DNA of 64,000 nt from Verrucomicrobiota bacterium (GTDB taxonomy: Bacteria > Verrucomicrobiota > Verrucomicrobiia > Limisphaerales > UBA1319). Where the stretch lies: contig JAKLHY010000004.1 in NCBI GenBank assembly GCA_022709905.1, positions 62,001-126,000 of the forward strand, given 5' to 3'. The notes below the pieces were generated by a model. That model was not told the DNA's origin. It did not search any database and was given only the letters and a program-made list of their open reading frames with translations. Below, one piece after another: positions 37,255-46,700 of this stretch. The position numbers and the translations under genes were made by a program. Each line of letters begins with the position of its first letter. Position 1 is the first letter of the stretch.

Positions 37255-37656
37255 ATGGTTCTGCTTGGCATTCTGAGCGGACGCATGGCGGGTCAGTTCC
37301 TTCGAGCCCGCCGTTTTCCTTTTCGGGTCGGACGCGGCGTCGCGATGGACGCGCGCTTCGAGGACGAAGGCGTGTGGGACTTTCACCTGGAGCTGGCCTG
37401 GGATCGACGCAAAGGCTTTTGGGCGCGCCGCCAGGGCGAAGCTCTGGCTACCATCAACGGCCAACCCTTTCAGGATCAACTGCTGCGAAATGGCGATTTG
37501 ATCGGCATGGGCGCCGTTCAACTCCGGTTCTCGCTGAGTGAAACCGTCTATCGTAATCCCGCCTGGCGTGAATCCATGGTTTGGATCCTATTGAGCGCCG
37601 TGTTGATTGCCGAGCTTGGCCTGGTATACGCTCTGACCGCGCTTTTCCTTCGCTGA
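37255..37656 (+). CDS. FHA-like domain protein with C-terminal membrane anchor
   Basis: A 133-residue protein starting on the base after the wza-like stop codon, so translationally linked. Residues 1-92 look like a forkhead-associated fold: LLGILSGRMAGQFLRARRFP, FRVGRGVAMDARFEDEGVWD, FHLELAW, ATINGQPFQDQLLRNGDLIG, VQLRFSL. The usual G-R-x and S/N-H phosphothreonine-binding residues are partly present (VGRG, INGQ), but S-x-x-H is replaced by WDFH. Residues 105-132 form a single membrane helix (MVWILLSAVLIAELGLVYAL). A tail-anchored phosphopeptide reader could sense the tyrosine kinase or another kinase; this is an inference. Confidence 0.7.
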   Translation: MVLLGILSGRMAGQFLRARRFPFRVGRGVAMDARFEDEGVWDFHLELAWDRRKGFWARRQGEALATINGQPFQDQLLRNGDLIGMGAVQLRFSLSETVYRNPAWRESMVWILLSAVLIAELGLVYALTALFLR

Positions 37657-37721
37657 ACGTCTCGAGGAAAATCCGGATGTCGCGCGCCTCCGGTCCCCCC
37701 CCCGGAATTTTCCCGGAGGCG

Positions 37722-37790
37722 GATCCGAGCGAACAGGGGCAGGCGGTGGATTTATATTATTGACAAAAACAAAGTATTTATATTAGTGAT
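37722..37790 (+). promoter_or_regulatory. recA upstream control region
   Basis: An AT-rich island holds TTGACA (37760-37765) with several possible -10 hexamers (TATATT, TATTAG) at slightly short spacing. The 14-base words TTTATATTATTGAC and TTTATATTAGTGAT (12 of 14 identical) begin at 37751 and 37777, 26 bases apart, flanking the -35 region. A half LexA box (GATCC-N4-GAACA; the motif reported for Verrucomicrobia is TGTTC-N4-GAACA) lies at 37722-37735. A good ribosome site, GAAGGAG, precedes the recA ATG. Confidence 0.5.
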
Positions 37791-37810
37791 TAATTGAAGG
37801 AGAAAAAGCT

Positions 37811-38878
37811 ATGCCTCCGAAGAACACAGAAAAGAGTGCCGGAACCGAGGAGAAAGCGGCCGAGAACGCCCGCTTGGAAGCCGCGCGCAGGCGGGATTTG
37901 GAATCAGCCATTGCCAGCATCACCAAATCGTATGGCGAAGGCAGCATTATGCGTTTGGGGGACGCGCATGCCCGACTGAAGATCGAGGTCATACCGACGG
38001 GGGCTTTGGCGGTGGATCTGGCCTTGGGGGTCGGCGGACTGCCGCGGGGACGGGTGGTTGAAATTTTCGGCCCCGAGTCTTCCGGGAAAACGACCTTGAT
38101 GCTGCATGTGATCGCCAACGCGCAGAAGGCGGGCGGATTGGCGGCATTTATTGACGCCGAGCATGCTCTCGATCCGGCCTATGCCAAGAGGCTGGGGGTG
38201 AACCTCGATGAACTGCTGGTCTCGCAGCCGGACAGCGGAGAGGAAGCGCTGTCGATCTGCGAGACTCTGGTCCGATCCAACGCCCTGGATGTGATCGTGA
38301 TTGACTCGGTGGCGGCCTTGGTGCCGAAGGCCGAATTGGAAGGAGAGATGGGGATGGCGACCATGGGGATGCAGGCCCGGCTGATGAGCCAGGCGCTGCG
38401 CAAACTGACGGCGATCATCAACAAGGCGAAAACCACCTGCGTATTCACCAACCAGATCCGGGAGAAGGTCGGCGTGATGTTTGGCAATCCCGAGACCACT
38501 CCGGGAGGGAAGGCACTGAAGTTCTACGCCAGCGTGCGCCTGGACATTCGCCGAAAAGACGTCATCAAGGACTCGGCCGGCAACGTGGTGGGCAACCACG
38601 TCAAGGTGAAGATCGTCAAGAACAAGGTTGCACCCCCTTTTACCGAGGCCGAGTTTGACATCCTTTATAACCAGGGGATTAACAAGGAAGGCAGTATCCT
38701 CGATGTCGGTGTCGAGTGCGGCGTCGTCGACAAAAAAGGCGCTTGGCTGCAATTCGCCGGAGAGCTGGTGGGCCAGGGGAAGGATGCGGCTCAGAAGACT
38801 CTCCAGGAAAAACCGGATCTTACCCGGAAAATCGTCGAGGCTATCCTCCTCAAACGCAATCCACCGGTGACCACTTAG
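37811..38878 (+). CDS. recA: Recombinase A
   Basis: A 355-residue RecA: strand exchange in homologous recombination and co-protease for the SOS response. Typical features include [16 protein letters not shown], Walker [26 protein letters not shown], Walker [18 protein letters not shown], loop L1 region [20 protein letters not shown] sequence (here [16 protein letters not shown]), loop L2 [20 protein letters not shown], and a C-terminal domain. It follows the exopolysaccharide genes by 154 bases and has its own promoter region, so it is probably a separate transcription unit. Confidence 0.98.
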   Translation: MPPKNTEKSAGTEEKAAENARLEAARRRDLESAIASITKSYGEGSIMRLGDAHARLKIEVIPTGALAVDLALGVGGLPRGRVVEIFGPESSGKTTLMLHVIANAQKAGGLAAFIDAEHALDPAYAKRLGVNLDELLVSQPDSGEEALSICETLVRSNALDVIVIDSVAALVPKAELEGEMGMATMGMQARLMSQALRKLTAIINKAKTTCVFTNQIREKVGVMFGNPETTPGGKALKFYASVRLDIRRKDVIKDSAGNVVGNHVKVKIVKNKVAPPFTEAEFDILYNQGINKEGSILDVGVECGVVDKKGAWLQFAGELVGQGKDAAQKTLQEKPDLTRKIVEAILLKRNPPVTT

Positions 38879-39031
38879 TGGGGCATCTCCTCAATCGCTA
38901 TACATTCGCCGCGAGAGATTTCCCGAGCAAATCAGGCGCGAGTAACGCGCATACCCGTAGGGTTCAGGAGCGAGCAACGAAGTGTGGGCGGAAAAGAAGT
39001 GGCGCCCTGCGGGTTGCGCGGAGTTTGGTCT

Positions 39032-39057
39032 GCGGCTGATCCTTCGGACACAGCCGC
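39032..39057. repeat. Strong hairpin between convergent recA and the DUF1080-like gene
   Basis: GCGGCTG pairs with CAGCCGC around an inner TCC-TTC-GGA hairpin. There is no T run, so a terminator role is uncertain. The rest of the 201-base gap contains nothing I recognise. Confidence 0.4.
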
Positions 39058-39079
39058 TCTCCGAAGTGCCGCTCCAGAG

Positions 39080-40138
39080 CTAAGGTTCGACGAAATCTTT
39101 CGCGGAGCGGATGCTTGGTTCCATGCCGCGGACGATTGGCATGGCGCGGGCAATGGTGTTCTGTTCGGTTTGGCCTGGAAAGGGTTTCATGACGACGCGG
39201 ACAGCAGCGACGACTTCGCCGTTGCGATCGTGCAAGGGCAGAGTGGCCGACACCGTATTCTTGGTGCGCCCGGTGTAGGTGACGTCGCGTCCGATGACAT
39301 CCCGTTCCACGCTGGTTCCCGCTTCGCCGACCTCCTGGGGCTGGTCGCTGGCAACCAGTTCCAGCTTCGGAGGATCCCCACGATAGGCAAACACTTTTAA
39401 TCCCAACAACCGCGGATTCTTTTGCATGGATTCACGGACCAGGATCTGCGCCAGGGTTTCACGCGGGGTGAACCGAATCCTGGTATCGGTGAAGTGGCTG
39501 ATTGAGTCGGACTTGGTCCACAAACCGATCCGGCCGCTGGTGAAAGAGTAATCGGTGATGAGCGGTATGGCTTCTTTGCCGTTGAGCTTGCATCGGATGG
39601 TGTTTCCCTGACATTCGACCGACAACTCATGCCACGTTCCGCTCGGGATGGGAATCTCCGGCCCGATGGGTTGGCTTCGTGTGCCATTGACAAATTTGTA
39701 GAACCTCAGGTTGTTGCCGAGCGAGCTGGCTCGGACAACGTAGTAGTTGTTCGGATCTTGAACTCGAAAAGCCAGGCCGGCCATTCGTTCTTTGGTTCCT
39801 GACACCGTCTGAAAACGAGTGGACAGAACAAAATCCCCGTAGACCTCCTTGCCGAGGAGGAGAAGGGGGAAGTGTTCATCGGTGGGATCACTGGCCAATT
39901 GGGCCAGCACAGCCCGTTTGTTGCTGATGACAGCGTTGGTAACCGACAGTTGCGAGGAGGCCGGCCCTTCAACCAGCACCACTTTCCATTCACCCGGTTT
40001 ACCCAAGCCGGTGACCGTGCTTTCGAATTCCTTGGGCTGGCTGTTGATGGCGAACTGGCTGAAATCAAAAACACGCTCGGCCGCAGCCATCCCGCCAGTC
40101 AGGCAAAGGCCCAGGATCCAAGACAAAAACAATCGCAT
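39080..40138 (-). CDS. Secreted DUF1080/LamG-like protein with sensor-like C-terminal domain
   Basis: About 352 residues. A signal peptide (MRLFLSWILGLCLTGGMAAA) is followed by a jelly-roll domain (about 25-230) of the 3-keto-disaccharide hydrolase/LamG type: FDFSQFAINSQPKEFESTVTG, FVLSTRFQTVSGTKERMAGL, AFRVQDPNNYYVVRASSLGN and SGRIGLWTKSDSISHFTDTR. The last 110 residues (LLGLKVFAYRGDPPKLELVA, GTSVERDVIGRDVTYTG, ATLPLHDRNGEVVAAVRVVM) resemble a small Cache/PAS-like sensor fold. That combination is unusual: a glycan-type jelly roll joined to a ligand-sensor fold in the periplasm. The start was set at the signal peptide; the longer upstream frame has no support. It is convergent with recA. Confidence 0.75.
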   Translation of the reverse strand: MRLFLSWILGLCLTGGMAAAERVFDFSQFAINSQPKEFESTVTGLGKPGEWKVVLVEGPASSQLSVTNAVISNKRAVLAQLASDPTDEHFPLLLLGKEVYGDFVLSTRFQTVSGTKERMAGLAFRVQDPNNYYVVRASSLGNNLRFYKFVNGTRSQPIGPEIPIPSGTWHELSVECQGNTIRCKLNGKEAIPLITDYSFTSGRIGLWTKSDSISHFTDTRIRFTPRETLAQILVRESMQKNPRLLGLKVFAYRGDPPKLELVASDQPQEVGEAGTSVERDVIGRDVTYTGRTKNTVSATLPLHDRNGEVVAAVRVVMKPFPGQTEQNTIARAMPIVRGMEPSIRSAKDFVEP

Positions 40139-40363
40139 ATCCGAGTTTGTGCCAAAACCGCCGGGCATGGCAACCTTGGAATGTGCGCTCATGGCACTCG
40201 GATCCGGAATGGATCTCGATCGATCCAATAGCGAATTCATTTGCTCTGTGAGCTTGGGGACTTGATGCGGGCGCAAGACAGATCAAATAGCCCTGCCAGG
40301 GATAGCCTGTGGCAGTGGAAAGACAACGGCCTCCGCATGCCTTACCCTCGAGGCGTGTCGCGC

Positions 40364-43300
40364 TTATTTTTTCAGTCGGAAAAAGCCCTGTTTTCCGGAT
40401 GCGGGCAGCGTGACGGAATAATTCGTGGCATCGGACGTTGCGGGCTGGCTGACTGCAATCCAGTTGGTGGCGGGTATCACGAGGCTGTTCTCGAGTTGAA
40501 AGCCGCTTTTGGCCTTTGGCCAGGAGAGGAGAATGTTGGTCTGGAATCGGCTAATCGATAAGACGGGGGGTGTGGTGTCGGAATCTGGATTGACATAACT
40601 GGCGAGGAACTGGGATGGAATCTGCTCGATGACGTCTCCCCCTTGGCCGGGTCTTTTCCATGCCACTTCGAGGTGATCATTGCCATCGGCTTCCTTATGA
40701 ACGGCTTCGATATAGTATCGCTCGCCTTCGACCAGGTGGATTGGAGCGGACGCCTGGTTATCGAACTTGTTCCATTCGAGAGGAGCGGTGGGGCCTTCGA
40801 CAAAGGCCAGCGTGACTTTGCCCAGAGGATTGCTGTCACTGCTGAGACGAAGTTCAGCCGTCTCGTCCGCGGCGACATAGAACACGTAAACACCGGTGGC
40901 GGGGGGGATCAAGTAACCTGAGATCCGCTGGCCGTATTCATCTCCGATATTTTCGGGAATCTGAAAACCGTCGAGAACAGTCTGGGAGTCCCACCGACCC
41001 AGGACGTATTTCTCGGTGCTTTCCAGGTCCATCACACTGGAACCGGGAATGTTCAGATACAACTCGCGTTGGACGTAGCCTCTGGCGAGACTGAAGGCGG
41101 AGAACGAGAGGCTCGCATCGTTGGCGATTGGCAAGCCACTCGCATCGGCCACGTTTCGAATGGTAAGGGTGTAGCGGACACCTTCAGCTTGCAAGCCGGT
41201 GTTGAGGATGACATTCGTGCCCGTCGCATCGAGGGAAGCGCTGTTGACCGTGATTTGACCGTCCAAGGTGTAGTTGGCTGGATTCTGGGCGGAGATGGGA
41301 TCCAGGGGTTCGGAGAAACTGATCGTAATGGTATCGAGAGAGGGGCTGCCAACGGCGGCAAGCGCAAGGGGAGGAAGGTTGTCGGGTTGAACCGTGAGGA
41401 GCGCTTCGGCCCCAATCAGGCTGGTGAATCCAGGGACCGTAACCATACAGCGATATTTCCGGTTGCCGTCGGAAAGGCGGACGGCGGGAATGACATATTG
41501 AGCCAGATTGGCGCCCGGAATATCCACGCTGTCCACCTGCCACTGATAAAAGACATTTCCTGGGTTCGGGATGCTGTTGGTCACAGACACAGCAAAGGTC
41601 ACCGGTTGGTTTTCGATGACCGTTTGCGATTCCGGATTGCTGGAAAAGCCGATGGGGACGACGTTGCCGTTCACAAATCGATAGGCGAGGATGGCTCCAG
41701 GCACGGTGGTGTCGTTGATGAGGGTGCGGGCTCCGGTTTGGCGGTCCACTGAAAACCATTCAATGCTGCCCGGGCCAGTGCCTTGTTCCCAGACCAATCG
41801 GAAAGCGTAGAGGCCGTTGGTTTCTGCCAGGAAATCGAACTGAGTATCCGCGGCTTCCCGGCTGCCATCATATAGGGCCAGCACAAGGTTGGTATCGGCC
41901 GGCAGCAATCCCGCTGTGAGTCGGAAACCGTCATCGCTATTCACTCCGAACCGGTAAGTTCCCCGCTCCAGGGCCAGGTAGGCCACCACTTCGGCGGCGA
42001 CATTATCCGTGTGCCCCCCCAAGCCTGGCAGGATCACGTCTCCCAAAAAATCACCAGCGTAACGTCCCAGTTCGATGTCCGGCTGGCTCACGTTGAAGTT
42101 GATCAAAGACGCCGACGTCAAGGCCTGCGACAGGGTGTCCACCCGCACACCCGAATTGGTATGAATCCCCGCCAGTTGCTCTTCAGCGCGCTGGATCGAG
42201 TCGGCGAGAAGCGGTTCGGCCTTGGCCTGAACGGTGTGGATGGTGAACCCGCGTTGACGGCCGAGGTTGGGAGCGAAAGCCTGACTAGCTCGAAGGATGG
42301 GCAACTGGCTGACTGTGACGAACGACCAATCATTGGTAAACAACCGGCTGGGGACGCCAGTGTCGCCATAGATTAATCGGAGGTGATTCGTGGCGCCGTA
42401 GGCGAAAAAGGTCGTGGGCTCATAGCTGACCTTGGTGCCTTGCGCGCCTTTTGATTCGATCGTTAATCCAGTCAAATCCTGGCCATTCAAAGACAATCGG
42501 ATGGAATCCGCCCGGACCTGTGTGTCCCGGTCGATGATAACCACGGAGATCGGAGAATCCGGCATCACGCCGGTTGACGAGGGCTCAGGATAGGCGGAGA
42601 CTGCCGCAGGCGGTAGCGAGCCCGGATCCGCCACGGGCGCCGCCACCAGATAATTAAACCGCAAGCCTGGGCCATCCGCCGTCATCCTCAGAGTAACCTG
42701 CCCGTTGAGTCGCAGCACCATGGGAGATCCAAAAGCGTCGTTCAAGGAGACCAGGGCATAATCCGAGCCCGATGGAAGGGATGATCGGAACATTCCGCGC
42801 GCCACATGGACCTGGAGGCCCGAGGTGCTGCCGCTGATCACTTCATCCAGATGCGCTGAGGCAGTTTCAGAGCCCTCGACTGCCAATCGGGCCTTAATCT
42901 CGTAGGTTCCCGCCTCGAAGATCCGCGTGTAGTTCAGCCATTCCCCTTGTTCCATCGAGGTCACATCAAAATCGTCGATCACGCCATCCGTAAACATCGG
43001 ACGCCGCTGATCCGAGCTCAGATCGATGCCGACGCGGTCAAGAGGTCGAAACAGATGGTTTCCCTTGGCCGAGACTTCATGGGCATCAACACTTTCAATC
43101 GCAATTTTATTGAGGTAGTTCGACGGACCTTCATCCAGGGAGAACTCGGGATTATTGATGAATTTGCCCCCCTCAAAATTGTAGTGTTCGGCTTCAAGGG
43201 TTCGGACGTCGGTTTCGACATAGGTGTCGAACGTCCAGTTTGTCGACGTCGTCTGCCCCCTGGAATCCACGAGGGTTGCCTGAGCCGAATAGACCTGGTT

Positions 43301-43630
43301 AGGCAATAATCCCGTGAAAGCAGCCTGCCAGTTGGTTGGATTACCGGTGATCTGCAAGGCCGGGGTCACGTCGTTCCCGTTCAGCTTGAGGAGAATGTTT
43401 GTGGATGCCAGAGTGTTGGCGTCCGATGTGACGACTGAAAAATGAATGCCGGCCTCGGCAGGATAGAAAGGCGCCTGGTTTTTTGGCGCCTCCAATTGGA
43501 GGCTGGGGTTGTCGGCCTCCTGCGAGGCCAGGCTTCCGCCGATGCGATCCTGGATCGCAGCCGGGGTTGCGGTGGTTTCAAAGCCGTAACAATTCAGCAG
43601 GGCTGCCAAGGGTATCCACATCAATTTCAT
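40364..43630 (-). CDS. Large secreted CBM / PA14 / Ig-like protein
   Basis: About 1088 residues. A short signal (MKLMWIPLAALLNCYGFETTA) is followed by an Ig-like domain (50-130), a CBM6/35-like domain (about 140-330; LEAEHYNFEGGKFINNPEFS, MEQGEWLNYTRIFEAGTYEI), further Ig-like domains, a PA14-like domain (about 570-680; ERGTYRFGVNSDDGFRLTAG), an Ig domain (about 700-780; FYQWQVDSVDIPGANLAQYV), a SwmB-like domain (about 790-870; ITISFSEPLDPISAQNPANY) and a second PA14 (about 890-1030; GVYVFYVAADETAELRLSSD). The last 55 residues share the SWP ... GF-L ... FFRLKK module. No catalytic motif seen. Probably a secreted glycan-binding protein. Confidence 0.85.
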   Translation of the reverse strand: MKLMWIPLAALLNCYGFETTATPAAIQDRIGGSLASQEADNPSLQLEAPKNQAPFYPAEAGIHFSVVTSDANTLASTNILLKLNGNDVTPALQITGNPTNWQAAFTGLLPNQVYSAQATLVDSRGQTTSTNWTFDTYVETDVRTLEAEHYNFEGGKFINNPEFSLDEGPSNYLNKIAIESVDAHEVSAKGNHLFRPLDRVGIDLSSDQRRPMFTDGVIDDFDVTSMEQGEWLNYTRIFEAGTYEIKARLAVEGSETASAHLDEVISGSTSGLQVHVARGMFRSSLPSGSDYALVSLNDAFGSPMVLRLNGQVTLRMTADGPGLRFNYLVAAPVADPGSLPPAAVSAYPEPSSTGVMPDSPISVVIIDRDTQVRADSIRLSLNGQDLTGLTIESKGAQGTKVSYEPTTFFAYGATNHLRLIYGDTGVPSRLFTNDWSFVTVSQLPILRASQAFAPNLGRQRGFTIHTVQAKAEPLLADSIQRAEEQLAGIHTNSGVRVDTLSQALTSASLINFNVSQPDIELGRYAGDFLGDVILPGLGGHTDNVAAEVVAYLALERGTYRFGVNSDDGFRLTAGLLPADTNLVLALYDGSREAADTQFDFLAETNGLYAFRLVWEQGTGPGSIEWFSVDRQTGARTLINDTTVPGAILAYRFVNGNVVPIGFSSNPESQTVIENQPVTFAVSVTNSIPNPGNVFYQWQVDSVDIPGANLAQYVIPAVRLSDGNRKYRCMVTVPGFTSLIGAEALLTVQPDNLPPLALAAVGSPSLDTITISFSEPLDPISAQNPANYTLDGQITVNSASLDATGTNVILNTGLQAEGVRYTLTIRNVADASGLPIANDASLSFSAFSLARGYVQRELYLNIPGSSVMDLESTEKYVLGRWDSQTVLDGFQIPENIGDEYGQRISGYLIPPATGVYVFYVAADETAELRLSSDSNPLGKVTLAFVEGPTAPLEWNKFDNQASAPIHLVEGERYYIEAVHKEADGNDHLEVAWKRPGQGGDVIEQIPSQFLASYVNPDSDTTPPVLSISRFQTNILLSWPKAKSGFQLENSLVIPATNWIAVSQPATSDATNYSVTLPASGKQGFFRLKK

Positions 43631-43750
43631 ATCGTCTAATTCTGTTAGACTATGCCTTGAGGCAGATGGGCTCAAGCTCGTTTCGCATCGCCTGCAATCG
43701 CCGGCATGACTTTGCCTTGCGGATCACTGTGGCTGCGATACTCTGCCGGT

Positions 43751-46700
43751 ATGACTGGCCTTGATGCAAAAGCTCTATTTCCGCCCCCGGTGGGCCGGGT
43801 TGTTTCCTGGATATATTTGGGCCTTTTAGCCGTTCTTACCTCCTGCACTCCGCGCGAGGCCCAACCGGACGCGTTCATACATTGGATGAACGTCGGAAAG
43901 AATTTCTATGACCAAGGCCAGGGAAAACCGGCGATCGAGGCGTTTTCGAAAGCCGTTGCGCTGCAGCCGGTTCATGCCGAGGCGCGTCTCAATTTGGCAA
44001 ACGCGTTTTTGCTTGACGATCAAGCCATTCCGGCCTTTGAGGCCGCCCGTGAAGTCTTGAGGCTCAATCCGGATTCGGCGGCCGCCCGTTATCTGGCAGG
44101 CTGCGCCCTGCTGCGCCAGGGCCAATTCATCGAGGCCATCCAGTTCCTCCAGGAATGCCGCGACATGGATGTAAAAATCAACACGGTCAGTTTCCAGCTG
44201 GCCCGGGCCCATCAGGGGGCGGGGCATTGGACCGAGGCGGTGGAATTGCTTCAAAGCGTGGTGGAATGGGAACCGAAACACCCCCAGGCCCATTATCTCC
44301 TCAGCCAGTTGTTGTTTCGGCTCAAACGCAACGACGAAGCTCAGCAATCCGTCCAAAAACACATGGCGATCACCGCCGAAACTCAAGGACGCCCGGTCAG
44401 CGTCGCCGAATCCGAACGTTGCGTTTACACGGAAGTTCACGCGCCTTTTGTCCTCGAACAGCCCGCGACTCCCGGCATTCGCGTGGTTTTTTCGGATGTG
44501 ACTGCCACGGCATTCGGCACCAACGTCAACTATCAAGGTCCCGTTGGCATTCTTGACATCAACCAGCGCGGCCAGAACGACCTGCTGGTCCTCGAGGGAA
44601 CCGATGGTTTCCGGTTGCTTTGGAATACCAACGGCGTTTTCGTCCCCCAAGGTCCCAGGCTGCCCGCGCTTGCCGGCGCGCGATTCACTCGTTGCCTGGT
44701 CGGCGATCTCAATAATGATCGCTACGAAGACGCCGTCCTGCTGAGCGACGTGGGATTGCAGATCATCCGGTTTGCCACCAATGGCGCCATGACCGATGCC
44801 ACGGCGTTTGCGGGAATGAAGCGAAGCGCGGGCATCGAGGGCGCCTTGGTGGACCTGGATCTGACCGGCAAACTCGATCTTCTCCTCCTCTCCCCGACCA
44901 ACCGGGAACCTCGAGTCCTCCGGAACCTCGGCCCCATGTACTTCAAAGACGTCACCTCGACCTCCGGTATTCCAGCCACGCTGACCGCCTCGAGACAGAT
45001 TGTCGTCGATGATTGGAACGGCGACGATTTGATGGACGTGGTGATTGTGCGGGACGAGGCGCCTCCCCAGGTTCTTATCAAACAACGCGGCGGCCAACTC
45101 TCACCCTCTAATGCGCCGGCTATCTGGCCCGCCGCCCGTCTTGTGGCCGTGGGCGACATCAACAACGATTATATGAACGACATCGTCATGGTGACGACCA
45201 ATCGCCTTGCCGTTTTCCTGACGGGCGTTCCCGCTCCCATACACGTCGATTTGGGACAACAGCCGGTGACAGCGCTCAGACTGATGGATTACGATAATGA
45301 TGGCTGGTTGGATCTCGTGGTCGGGGGAGAGGGGATTCGTTGCTGGCGAAATTTGGGCCAGGGCGGTTTCCGGGAAGCCACGCGCGACCTGGCGCTCCAG
45401 AATATGACCCCGGGCAAGGTGGTGGCGATCCAGACCGCGGATTTTGACCGGGATGGAGATAGCGACCTTTTGCTCACGACCGATGGCGGCCTGCGCCTGT
45501 TGCGCAATGACGGCGGACATGCGCATCACCAGCTCAAGCTCCGTTTGCACGGCACGCGATCTAACGCCAGCGGCCTGGGAGTGCGGATTGAAGTCAAGGC
45601 GGCGACCTGGCGGGCGCTGCGCACGGTGAGCGATCTCCCGGTCGAGATTGGATTGGGACGGTATCAAAAACCCGAGGTCGTCAAACCGCGGTGGACCGAC
45701 ATCACTCTCCCGGTGACTTTCGAGCTGCAGGCCGATCCCAAGACCGTATGGACCGTGATGGAAATCGAACAACCCACGGGCTCCTGTCCTTACCTCTATG
45801 CCTGGAACGGCTCCCGGTTCCGCTTCGTCACCGATATCCTCGGCGCGTCTCCTTTGGGATTGCCGATTTCCGAGCAGCGATATGTGGAGGCTGATCCCGA
45901 GGAATACGTTTCCCTGGGACGGGAATCCGAGTTTGTGCCCAAAGACGGTCATTACGTGCTCCAGGTGACGGAGGAATTAAGGGAAGTGCTTTACCTGGAC
46001 GATGCCAAGCTGGTGGTGGTCGATCATCCGGCGGGAAACCGGGTTTGTTCGACCAGTAAAATGCTGCCCGGCCGCCCGTTTCTTCCCCATGAATTGATCG
46101 CGTTGTGTCATCCGCGCCCCCTGCGACACGCCGAAAACCATCTGGGCGCCGACGTCACAGACGCCTTGAGAACCCTGGATAGTCGCCTGGTGTCACCCAC
46201 CCATTTGCGAGTTCCGCAACTCCGCGGACTGGCCGAACCCAGCAGTGTGACCGTCGATTTTGGACCGCTTCCGGTCGAGCGCCCCTTGGTTCTCGTCTTA
46301 AATGGCTGGCTGAGGTTCGGCGGGGGGATGGCCAATATCGCCGCCTCGCACGATCCGAATTTGCCGTTTCCATTTCCTCAGCTGGCCGTGGAAGTAATGC
46401 AACCGGATGCCGCCGGCAACGCCAGCTCCAGTCGTTGGCGGCCCGTTGATGTGACTGTGGGAGTGCCCTGTGGCAAAACCAAAACCATCACGGTGGACCT
46501 GAGCGGCAAGCTGCCGCCTGGCAGCCGGCGGTTGAAGCTGACGACCGCTTATGAATTGCATTGGGATCAAATCGAGCTCTGGGAACGAGACTCCGCCGCG
46601 CCAATCCGCATCACCCGGCTGGCGCCTTCCAAGACCGATTTGCATTGGCGCGGTTTCTGCGAGTTCGAGGATCTGCCTTGGTTTTATCCGCTCACCCCGA

